Below, piece after piece: positions 1 to 4,393 of a DNA stretch of 5,958 nt. Position 1 is the first letter of the stretch; every line of letters begins with the position of its first letter. This DNA is from Candidatus Woesearchaeota archaeon (GTDB lineage Archaea; Nanobdellota; Nanobdellia; Woesearchaeales; GW2011-AR4). The stretch lies in NCBI GenBank assembly GCA_030631975.1, contig DAOVKD010000047.1, positions 1 through 5,958 of the forward strand, written 5' to 3'. Made by a program: the position numbers and the translations under genes. The notes below the pieces were generated by a model. That model ran no database searches, was not told the origin of the DNA, and saw only the letters and a list, made by a program, of their open reading frames with translations.

Positions 1-2
1 AA

Positions 3-581
3 GATGCGTTCAAAGTGTTTATGAAAAAAAATCATACCAGGATACCTGTTTATGAAAAATACAGAGATAATATCATAGGGATTGCCCATACCAGGGATTT
101 AATGGCGCATATGCAGGGCAAAAATAAAAATATCAGTATAGGCAAAATCATATATAAGCCATACTTTGTTCCTGAAGTAAAGAAAATCAGCGATTTACTG
201 AAGCAATTCCAGAAAAGAAAAGAGCATATGGCCATTGTAGTGGATGAGCATGGTTCCATCACAGGCCTTGTTACTTTAGAAGACGTCTTGGAAGAAATTG
301 TGGGAGAAATAATGGATGAAACGGATATTATAGCTCCAAACATCAAAAGAATAGAGAAAAATATTTGGATCGTTAATGGAAAAACTGATATTGACGAGGT
401 AAACGAAAAACTGCATATGAAGCTGAAAGGAAAAGGTTATGATACTCTAAGCGGATTTATACTAAAGCAGACTGGAAAGATACCAAAAGAAGGCGACGAG
501 ATTGTTTACAATAAATTTAAATTGAAAATTGAAGAAATAGAGGACAATAGGATTTCTAGGGTGAGGGTTGAAAAAAGATAA
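3..581 (+). CDS. CorC/HlyC-type CBS-domain membrane protein, C-terminal part (5' truncated)
   Basis: The reading frame is open to the window edge, so the true start lies upstream. The GTG at 15 and ATG at 21 are internal, because they would begin inside the first CBS domain. Visible parts, numbered from the GTG codon: the end of CBS1 (TRIPVYEKYRDNIIGI, then RDLM, about residues 8-30); CBS2 (about 50-100) with the family hallmark AIVVDEHGSITGLVTLEDV followed by EEIVGEI and an acidic DETD; then a CorC_HlyC transporter-associated domain (about 110-187, containing WIVNGKTDIDEVNE and YDTLSGFIL). Members of this family normally carry an N-terminal DUF21 membrane domain, which would lie outside the window. 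They are associated with Mg2+/Co2+ transport or resistance; the CBS pair usually senses adenine nucleotides. The family assignment is firm, but the transported ion cannot be read from the sequence. The gene ends in TAA directly followed by a T-run. Confidence 0.9.
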   Translation, partial: DAFKVFMKKNHTRIPVYEKYRDNIIGIAHTRDLMAHMQGKNKNISIGKIIYKPYFVPEVKKISDLLKQFQKRKEHMAIVVDEHGSITGLVTLEDVLEEIVGEIMDETDIIAPNIKRIEKNIWIVNGKTDIDEVNEKLHMKLKGKGYDTLSGFILKQTGKIPKEGDEIVYNKFKLKIEEIEDNRISRVRVEKR

Positions 582-587
582 TTTTTT
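582..587 (+). terminator. Oligo-T terminator after the CorC-like gene
   Basis: Six T residues follow immediately after the stop codon at 579-581, with no hairpin. Archaeal RNA polymerase commonly releases at such bare T-runs. Position and strand fit the end of the CorC-like transcript. Confidence 0.5.
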
Positions 588-688
588 AATCAGTAACTAA
601 ATACACTCATTGCAGGTTATTAATCAAAATTTAATTTCTGTTAAATACTTTTTCAGTTCTGGAAAATTTCGTCCGAAAAGTTCAAGTT

Positions 689-714
689 TTGGCGTCTTAA
701 AAGACGAAGCCCAA
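689..714. repeat. Bulged inverted repeat in the 582-807 intergenic region
   Basis: The arms CGTCTT (693-698) and AAGACG (701-706) are exact reverse complements. TTGG (689-692) and CCAA (711-714) can pair around them with a four-base bulge on the 3' side. A smaller palindrome, TTTCG-TC-CGAAA, lies just upstream at 667-678. No T-run follows, so this does not look like a terminator. It may be a protein-binding site or a structured RNA segment; no function can be assigned. The rest of 582-740 shows no gene. Confidence 0.4.
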
Positions 715-749
715 TCTAAAAATATATCATGGGTAGGGGACTATTATTG

Positions 750-759
750 ACTATATAGT
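750..759. promoter_or_regulatory. Palindrome ACTATATAGT upstream of the TATA box, possible operator
   Basis: This perfect 10-bp palindrome is centred about 28 bases upstream of the TATA box of the 808-1278 gene. It overlaps the recurring motif TATAGTAGTA at 754-763. A site upstream of BRE/TATA is where archaeal activators usually bind, so a regulator site is plausible but unproven. Confidence 0.3.
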
Positions 760-763
760 AGTA
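754..763 (+). repeat. Recurring intergenic motif TATAGTAGTA, copy 1
   Basis: The ten bases TATAGTAGTA recur exactly on the opposite strand at 4075-4084. The nine-base core ATAGTAGTA occurs again at 5429-5437. All three copies lie in promoter regions within about 30 bases of a TATA-like box. A shared regulator site is inferred only from this placement. Confidence 0.35.
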
Positions 764-770
764 TCATAAT

Positions 771-787
771 CAAAAGGTTTATAAATA
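771..787 (+). promoter_or_regulatory. BRE/TATA promoter of the 808-1278 gene
   Basis: A purine-rich BRE-like stretch (CAAAAGG, 771-777) abuts TTTATAAATA (778-787). The TATA centre is about 25 bases upstream of the ATG at 808, so transcription should start at or next to the start codon. No Shine-Dalgarno site is visible between them, which fits a leaderless mRNA. Confidence 0.75.
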
Positions 788-807
788 CGCTATTTATTCT
801 TTATCAT

Positions 808-1278
808 ATGGATACAAAAAAATTATGTGATATTGTTCAAGACTCAACAAGAGTATTTAGAAAAGGAGAATCAGTTGAGGAAAGACGAGTTGGAAGTGGA
901 GATGTTGTAGAACTATTCGGTTATGATCATATGGGTGAAGCTCCTTCTGGAGATAATTTTGATAAAGTTGATATGATTTTTGTTGATGTTGTTGTGGATA
1001 GAGCTAAAGCTGAACAATATAGGGAAGCATTAGCTGAACAAATGAGAGGTTATCCCCAACCAAAAAGACTTGCTGGTGATCTAAGTTATATTGACTTGGC
1101 ACCAAATCTTGGAATGGAACAAGAAGGTGTATTAAGATTGATGGCATTAGGAAAAACATTAGGAATGTGGGATGTTACGAGTGCCAAAACACTTGGAGCG
1201 GATGACGCAACAGCAAAACAAATGGCTGGTCAAGGATTAGGATTTCTAATGATTTCTGGATATAAGCCATCTGAATAA
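808..1278 (+). CDS. Hypothetical protein, 156 residues
   Basis: I do not recognise this protein. The reading is credible because a canonical TATA box sits at leaderless distance from the ATG and a T-run follows the stop. The protein is soluble-looking and acidic: no signal peptide, no membrane helix, one cysteine (C7). Segments that stand out are VELFGYDHMGEAPSGDNFD in the first third, the hydrophobic strand MIFVDVVVD followed by a likely helix (AKAEQYREALAEQM), YIDLAPNLGMEQEGVLRLM in the middle, and a glycine-rich end (GQGLGFLMISGY). The mix of beta strand and helix suggests one compact alpha/beta domain. No catalytic motif or metal-binding cluster is evident. It is a single-gene transcription unit, convergent with the next gene. 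Confidence 0.8.
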   Translation: MDTKKLCDIVQDSTRVFRKGESVEERRVGSGDVVELFGYDHMGEAPSGDNFDKVDMIFVDVVVDRAKAEQYREALAEQMRGYPQPKRLAGDLSYIDLAPNLGMEQEGVLRLMALGKTLGMWDVTSAKTLGADDATAKQMAGQGLGFLMISGYKPSE

Positions 1279-1289
1279 TTCCTCTACCC

Positions 1290-1294
1290 TTTTT
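1290..1294 (+). terminator. Oligo-T terminator after the 808-1278 gene
   Basis: A T5 run lies 12 bases past the stop codon. A short inverted repeat, AATTGA (1314-1319) and TCAATT (1326-1331) with a six-base loop, follows in the 67-bp gap between the two convergent genes and may serve either strand. Confidence 0.4.
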
Positions 1295-1345
1295 ATTAAT
1301 TAGCCAAAACTCGAATTGAATTTAATCAATTGTTAATTCCGATTA

Positions 1346-2407
1346 TTAGTTTTGAATAGTCCAAGACATAGCTTGGGGTATATCTGGCAGCAGTTGATGT
1401 CCTTGAATTTCTTTTGGATTTTCGTGTTTTAATGTATAAAGAGCATTCTGCCATCTATAAAAGCAATTTAGGAATTCTTCTTCATTATCTAAAACATAAT
1501 GAACAGAATATTTAGCAGCATAGGAATAATTTGGTAATTTTATATCAACAAGGTCCTCAGATGTTTCTCTTAGTTCTTCATCTATGTTTGGAGTGCCGAA
1601 TTTTTTATTGTAGTATGCCTGAAGCCTTTTGTCAACATCATTGGGAATAGTAACGATCCATAAATAATTTGATTTCTTATCTGAAAAAGGAAAATTTGCT
1701 TTATCTGAGTAAAAGAAAACCATAAAGCCCGCACCAGTATAAGAATTAGTGTAATGCGATTCAGCAACTGGATGATATTCAAAATTAATAAGCTTCTCGT
1801 CAGGAGAACTTACAAAATATGAATCGTATTTTACACCATTGTTTTCCAATCCCAATTCAGAAATCTTGCCCATTAATTGCTTTTTATGACCCTCTATTTC
1901 CTTTCCTTTATTAAAATGCGCAAAAGGTTCAACTACTGCCGCTTGCTTGAATAATCTTATCTGAGAAAACATATTAGAATATCCATCATCATAACATCCC
2001 TTATTCCATTCTATCCTTAATTTGCCATCAACAAATCTAAGATTATGAAATATGCCGAATCTAAATTTTTCAATTGCATTTAAATAATCTTCTCTATTTG
2101 TCTCTAGTTTCAGACTTAATGTATAATCTCTAAATACATAGCAATCTCGATTTAATAACCTGCTCTCACTTCTGCTCGCCTCATCATCAATAACGCCCTT
2201 GCCAGTAACATAAAGAAGCATGTCTGGGCTAAATTCAAAATGTCCTTCAACACATACCCCCATATCTTTTGAGTCTTGCACTCTCTTAATATGGGAATTA
2301 TCATGCACAATAAATTCTAAATTTTTTGGTGTATTCTCTCTTGTATTTCCATCGCCATTAATAATCCTAGCAATTTTCTCAATTCTATCCTCTTCCTGCA
2401 ATGTCAT
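1346..2407 (-). CDS. Hypothetical protein, 353 residues
   Basis: No known family is recognised. The frame is uninterrupted, begins with ATG about 29 bases from a TATA box, and ends with tandem TAA TAA stops, so it is very probably a real gene. There is no signal peptide and no membrane segment. The N-terminal 30 residues are charged and probably helical (LQEEDRIEKIARIING). The rest is rich in aromatic residues and alternating strand patterns (VCVEGHFEFSPDMLLYVTG; YTLSLKLETNREDYL; GAGFMVFFYSDKANFPF; YLWIVTIPNDVDKRLQAYY), which suggests a mostly beta cytoplasmic protein. Cysteines are few and scattered, with no zinc-type pairs. I see no ATP-binding or nuclease motif. The C-terminal part (FLNCFYRWQNALYTLKHE) looks helical. 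It is transcribed alone and divergently from alba. Confidence 0.8.
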   Translation of the reverse strand: MTLQEEDRIEKIARIINGDGNTRENTPKNLEFIVHDNSHIKRVQDSKDMGVCVEGHFEFSPDMLLYVTGKGVIDDEASRSESRLLNRDCYVFRDYTLSLKLETNREDYLNAIEKFRFGIFHNLRFVDGKLRIEWNKGCYDDGYSNMFSQIRLFKQAAVVEPFAHFNKGKEIEGHKKQLMGKISELGLENNGVKYDSYFVSSPDEKLINFEYHPVAESHYTNSYTGAGFMVFFYSDKANFPFSDKKSNYLWIVTIPNDVDKRLQAYYNKKFGTPNIDEELRETSEDLVDIKLPNYSYAAKYSVHYVLDNEEEFLNCFYRWQNALYTLKHENPKEIQGHQLLPDIPQAMSWTIQN

Positions 2408-2430
2408 GGTATAGGCAAGAATAAAGCCTA

Positions 2431-2440
2431 ATTTATAAAT
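2431..2440 (-). promoter_or_regulatory. TATA box of the 353-residue hypothetical gene
   Basis: On the minus strand ATTTATAAAT sits with its centre about 29 bases upstream of the ATG at 2407. There is no Shine-Dalgarno site before that ATG, so the mRNA is probably leaderless or nearly so. Confidence 0.6.
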
Positions 2441-2448
2441 CTGCCCTT

Positions 2449-2459
2449 AGATTAAATCT
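2449..2459. promoter_or_regulatory. Palindrome AGAT-TAA-ATCT between divergent promoters
   Basis: A perfect 4-3-4 palindrome lies between the minus-strand TATA box (2431-2440) and the alba TATA box (2479-2489), flanked on each side by GCCC. Its central position would suit an operator shared by both genes, but it is short and could be chance. Confidence 0.25.
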
Positions 2460-2473
2460 TTGCCCGCCGATTA

Positions 2474-2489
2474 CGAAATATTTATAAAT
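2474..2489 (+). promoter_or_regulatory. BRE/TATA promoter of alba
   Basis: ACGAAATATTTATAAA and its surroundings match the archaeal BRE plus TATA layout well. Transcription is expected near 2505-2512, giving a leader of about 70 bases. A second, weaker box (AATATAAAA, 2553-2561) lies about 24 bases before the ATG and could give a short transcript, but the good Shine-Dalgarno site favours the upstream promoter. Confidence 0.7.
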
Positions 2490-2568
2490 CAAGGTAGATA
2501 AATATAGTTAAACGTTTGGGCATTGTTAACATTAATTGATACTAATAACTACAATATAAAAACAACAT

Positions 2569-2573
2569 GGAGG
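2569..2573 (+). promoter_or_regulatory. Shine-Dalgarno site of alba (GGAGG)
   Basis: GGAGG with a seven-base spacer before the ATG at 2581 fixes the start. It is the strongest ribosome binding site in the window, fitting an abundant protein. An out-of-frame ATG at 2567 overlaps the site. Confidence 0.8.
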
Positions 2574-2580
2574 CAGTAAC

Positions 2581-2862
2581 ATGGAAGACAACAATATTTT
2601 TATTGGTGGAAAGCCATTTATGAACTATGTGACTGGTGTAGTGATGCAGTTTACAACCAAGAATGCAGAAAATGTAGTAATAAAGGCTCGTGGAAAGTTT
2701 ATCAGCCGCGCTGTAGATGTCGCAGAAGTCTCCAGTAAACGATTTCTGGAAAGCACAGTAGGAGTAAAAGACATAAAGATAGGCAGCGAAGAGTTCAAGA
2801 ACAACGAAGGCAAGGATATAAGAGTTTCCATCATTGAGATAACACTAGGAAAGAATCAGTAA
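2581..2862 (+). CDS. albA: DNA/RNA-binding protein Alba
   Basis: Alba is a small dimeric protein that coats archaeal DNA and also binds RNA. At 93 residues this one has the usual family length. Diagnostic stretches are IFIGGKPFMNYV (residues 6-17), VVIKARGKFISRAVDVAE (about 32-49), KRFLES (53-58), VKDIKIGSEEF (62-72) and the final strand RVSIIEITLGK. In the Sulfolobus protein the nucleic-acid-binding pair is Lys16-Lys17. Here the first position is Gly10 and only the second lysine (Lys11) is kept, so the acetylatable lysine described for Sulfolobus is absent. Other binding residues (KARG, SRAVD) are intact. It is a single gene with its own promoter, Shine-Dalgarno site and T-run. The family call is certain; whether DNA or RNA is the main target is open. 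Confidence 0.97.
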   Translation: MEDNNIFIGGKPFMNYVTGVVMQFTTKNAENVVIKARGKFISRAVDVAEVSSKRFLESTVGVKDIKIGSEEFKNNEGKDIRVSIIEITLGKNQ

Positions 2863-2883
2863 GACAGTATTCAGGAACTTTAA

Positions 2884-2897
2884 TTTTTATTTTTTTT
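2884..2897 (+). terminator. T-rich terminator of alba
   Basis: T5, one A, then T8 begin 22 bases after the stop codon. This is the longest T-run in the window and a typical archaeal terminator. The remainder of the gap to TFB (2898-2999) contains no recognisable feature. Confidence 0.65.
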
Positions 2898-2999
2898 AAT
2901 ACACCTATATTCCTGCCTATATTTTAAAGAAAGTGAACGAGAAAGACAAATACAAGCACTTTTATTAATCAAATATGAGAATCCAATAAAAACGTAATG

Positions 3000-3018
3000 A
3001 AAAAATAATCCAAAAAAA
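3000..3018 (-). terminator. T-rich terminator of tfb (minus strand)
   Basis: On the minus strand two T-runs (complement of A6 at 3000-3005 and A7 at 3012-3018) begin about nine bases past the tfb stop codon. They probably end the tfb transcript before it reaches alba. Confidence 0.5.
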
Positions 3019-3026
3019 CAAAATAA

Positions 3027-3953
3027 TTACCTTTTCTTCTTGACTTTTTTCTTTTTCTTGATCTCTTTCTCAAGATTCATTTCATCAAGAAGTTCCTTGT
3101 ATCTGTTTCTTATTGTAACTTCTGTCACACCAGCAACGTCGGCCACTTCTCTTTGAGTTCTCTTTTCCCCATGCAATAATGCGGATACATATAAAGCGGC
3201 TGCAGCTATTCCAGTTGGCCCTCTTCCAGATGTAAGCTCTGCTTTCTGCGCCTCCTCAAGAATTTCAATTGAATTGCTCTGGGTTTCAGCGCTCAACTTT
3301 AATGAAGAAGCAAACCTTGCAATATAGTCAGCGGGATTGCTTGGCAATATTGTTATGCCTAATTCCCTTGTAACAAACCTGTAGGTTCTTCCAATCTCTT
3401 TCTTCTCTATGCCAGAAGCTTCTGAAAGCTCGTCCAATGTCCTGGGAACATCATGACGTCTGCATGCAGCGTATAAAGCTCCTGCTACAACAGATTCCAT
3501 ACTCCTGCCGCGAACTAAGCCGCGCTGTACAGCCAAGGTGTATATTCTAGCGCTCTCTTCCTCAACAGATTTTGGCAATTTCAAAAAAGAACTTACCCTT
3601 TTCAGCTCTGCTAATGCTAATTTAAGGTTTCTTTCTATAGCTGTAGAAATCCTGTACTGCCATTTCCTTAACCTGAAGAATTTATTCCTTTCCCTTCCCC
3701 CTAGCTTAAAAAGGTCAGCTTTTTGGCCTACTTCAGTACCTAAACCATGGTCATATTGAGTATAAGTCATAGGAGCTCCTGCTCTTCTTCTGTCACCATC
3801 CGCACTGTCAAATTCCCTCCACTCCTGTGTAAAATCAACCATTTTTTCTTCTATGACTAGACCGCAGTCTCTGCATATAATTTCCCCGCGTTCTTTATTC
3901 CAGTTCAGATTTATGCCCCCGCATTCAGGGCATTTCTTGACTAATTCCGGCAT
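3027..3953 (-). CDS. tfb: Transcription initiation factor B (TFB, TFIIB homologue)
   Basis: TFB binds the TBP-TATA complex and the BRE, and recruits RNA polymerase. All domains are present in 308 residues. The N-terminal zinc ribbon has Cys8, Cys11, Cys27 and Cys30. The B-reader/linker region follows (EWREFDSADGDRRRAGAPMT, about 44-63, then LGTEVG). First cyclin repeat is about 105-198 (SVVAGALYAACRRHDVPRTL) and second about 203-293 (GPTGIAAAALYVSALLHGEK, then the recognition helix region EVTIRNRYKEL). Length and order are standard for archaeal TFB. The unusual part is the C-terminus: residues 299-308 are nine basic residues and one valine (KKKKKVKKKR). A GGTGAT ribosome binding site five bases upstream supports the ATG at 3953. 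The gene is transcribed alone; only one TFB is visible here, so it may be the general factor. Confidence 0.98.
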   Translation of the reverse strand: MPELVKKCPECGGINLNWNKERGEIICRDCGLVIEEKMVDFTQEWREFDSADGDRRRAGAPMTYTQYDHGLGTEVGQKADLFKLGGRERNKFFRLRKWQYRISTAIERNLKLALAELKRVSSFLKLPKSVEEESARIYTLAVQRGLVRGRSMESVVAGALYAACRRHDVPRTLDELSEASGIEKKEIGRTYRFVTRELGITILPSNPADYIARFASSLKLSAETQSNSIEILEEAQKAELTSGRGPTGIAAAALYVSALLHGEKRTQREVADVAGVTEVTIRNRYKELLDEMNLEKEIKKKKKVKKKR

Positions 3954-3958
3954 TTTTA

Positions 3959-3964
3959 ATCACC
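3959..3964 (-). promoter_or_regulatory. Shine-Dalgarno site of tfb (GGTGAT)
   Basis: GGTGAT complements the ATCACC part of the 16S rRNA 3' end and has a five-base spacer to the ATG at 3953. It shows that tfb is translated from a leadered mRNA. Confidence 0.65.
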
Positions 3965-3982
3965 CAATCCTTACTAATCATA

Positions 3983-3994
3983 AGTTTAATATAA
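3983..3994 (-). promoter_or_regulatory. Candidate TATA box of tfb
   Basis: The minus strand reads TTATATTAAACT about 35 bases upstream of the ATG, which would put the transcript start close to the GGTGAT site. Alternative minus-strand boxes lie near 4024-4034 (GTTATAAACTT) and 4054-4065, so the choice is uncertain. Confidence 0.35.
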
Positions 3995-4053
3995 TACAAC
4001 CACCCTCTTTGTCATGAAAATAAAGTTTATAACATAACAAATAAAAAACAACA

Positions 4054-4065
4054 ATATTTATAAAG
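4054..4065 (+). promoter_or_regulatory. TATA box upstream of the Trm112-like gene leader
   Basis: ATATTTATAAAG is a good archaeal TATA box. The expected start point is about 4084-4090, which would give a leader of about 120 bases before the ATG at 4205. A second box (CTATATAAAT, 4080-4089) would give a shorter leader. The core is near-symmetrical and might also serve the minus strand. Confidence 0.5.
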
Positions 4066-4074
4066 GAAACGTAT

Positions 4075-4084
4075 TACTACTATA
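4075..4084 (-). repeat. Recurring intergenic motif TATAGTAGTA, copy 2
   Basis: The minus strand carries the same ten bases found at 754-763. It lies between two TATA boxes in the tfb/Trm112-like intergenic region. Confidence 0.35.
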
Positions 4085-4087
4085 TAA

Positions 4088-4129
4088 ATGTATCGGAAAT
4101 TTAAAAATTTCCAGAAGATTTATACTTAG
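4088..4129 (+). CDS. Possible 13-codon leaderless upstream ORF
   Basis: ATG at 4088 opens a frame MYRKFKNFQKIYT that stops with TAG at 4127-4129. The ATG is about 28 bases from the centre of the 4054-4065 TATA box, the spacing used by leaderless genes. The ORF runs through the first hairpin and ends at the foot of the second hairpin's inner stem. Translation is not demonstrated, and the frame may be chance in a short AT-rich stretch. Confidence 0.2.
   Translation: MYRKFKNFQKIYT
4095..4112. repeat. Inverted repeat 1 of the structured leader
   Basis: GGAAATTT and AAATTTCC are exact reverse complements separated by AA. As RNA this would form about seven base pairs with a four-base loop; as DNA it could be a dimeric protein site. 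Confidence 0.5.
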
Positions 4130-4160
4130 AAATTGACTTTGTCAATTTCTCTTGTATAAA
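4119..4160. repeat. Inverted repeat 2 of the structured leader (17 paired bases per arm)
   Basis: TTTATAC (4119-4125) pairs with GTATAAA (4154-4160), and AGAAATTGAC (4128-4137) pairs with GTCAATTTCT (4141-4150) around a TTT loop. The two stems are separated by a small TT/CTT internal loop. The pairing can be extended outward imperfectly to 4113 and 4167. This is the strongest inverted repeat in the window. Confidence 0.65.
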
Positions 4161-4174
4161 CCTTTCTCTCAACA

Positions 4175-4193
4175 TTTAAGCTTTTTGCTTAAA
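4175..4193. repeat. Inverted repeat 3 of the structured leader
   Basis: TTTAAGC (4175-4181) and GCTTAAA (4187-4193) are exact complements around a T5 loop, ending 11 bases before the ATG of the Trm112-like gene. AAACCT (4158-4163) and AGGTTT (4196-4201) flank it and are complementary too. AGGTTT contains the only Shine-Dalgarno-like bases (AGGT) of that gene. Confidence 0.5.
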
Positions 4194-4204
4194 ACAGGTT
4201 TAAA

Positions 4205-4378
4205 ATGAAAGAACCTATCCCAAAAGATTTGTTTGATATACTGGCATGCCCGCTCTGCAGGGCTAATTTGCGCTACACAAAAGACAAAAAAAGCCTTGTC
4301 TGCGTGAAATGCAGCCAGAAATATCCCATCAGGCAGGGAATACCTGTTTTGTTGCCTCCTAAAGGGAAGAAAAGGTAA
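4205..4378 (+). CDS. Trm112/YcaR-like zinc-ribbon protein, 57 residues
   Basis: The protein begins MKEPIPKDLFDILACPLC and has four cysteines in two pairs, CPLC (15-18) and CVKC (33-36), followed by YPIRQGIPVLLP (40-51) and a basic tail. The pattern LLDILACPxC ... YPIRxGIPVLL defines the Trm112p/YcaR (UPF0434) family. In archaea and eukaryotes Trm112 is a small subunit that stabilises and activates methyltransferases acting on tRNA, rRNA and release factor; the bacterial relatives are less well understood. The tetracysteine ribbon should bind zinc. In-frame TAA at 4190-4192 excludes a longer N-terminus, so ATG 4205 is the start. The ribosome binding site is weak (AGGT, 4196-4199). No methyltransferase gene is adjacent. 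The gene ends 15 bases from the convergent PLD gene. Confidence 0.85.
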   Translation: MKEPIPKDLFDILACPLCRANLRYTKDKKSLVCVKCSQKYPIRQGIPVLLPPKGKKR

Positions 4379-4393
4379 ACAAAATTCAGAATA

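Noticed and set aside
15..23. GTG/ATG as start of the CorC-like gene
   Set aside because: Starting here would cut the first CBS domain in half, and the frame is open to the window edge, so the gene begins upstream.
50..346. Minus-strand 98-residue ORF inside the CorC-like gene
   Set aside because: It lies opposite a well-conserved CBS domain, has no promoter or ribosome binding site, and its composition is that of an antisense shadow. The same holds for the open frames opposite the 353-residue gene, alba, tfb and the PLD gene.
1314..1331. Inverted repeat AATTGA/TCAATT as a hairpin terminator
   Set aside because: Six A/T-rich pairs with a six-base loop and no adjoining T-run; too weak to call apart from the nearby T5.
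2567..2623. Short ORF beginning at ATG 2567, overlapping the alba start
   Set aside because: It is out of frame, its ATG is fused to the GGAGG site of alba, and it has no ribosome binding site of its own.
4091..4193. CRISPR-like or tRNA-like array from the repeated stems
   Set aside because: The three stems are different sequences, not direct repeats with spacers, and no cloverleaf or T-loop bases are present.
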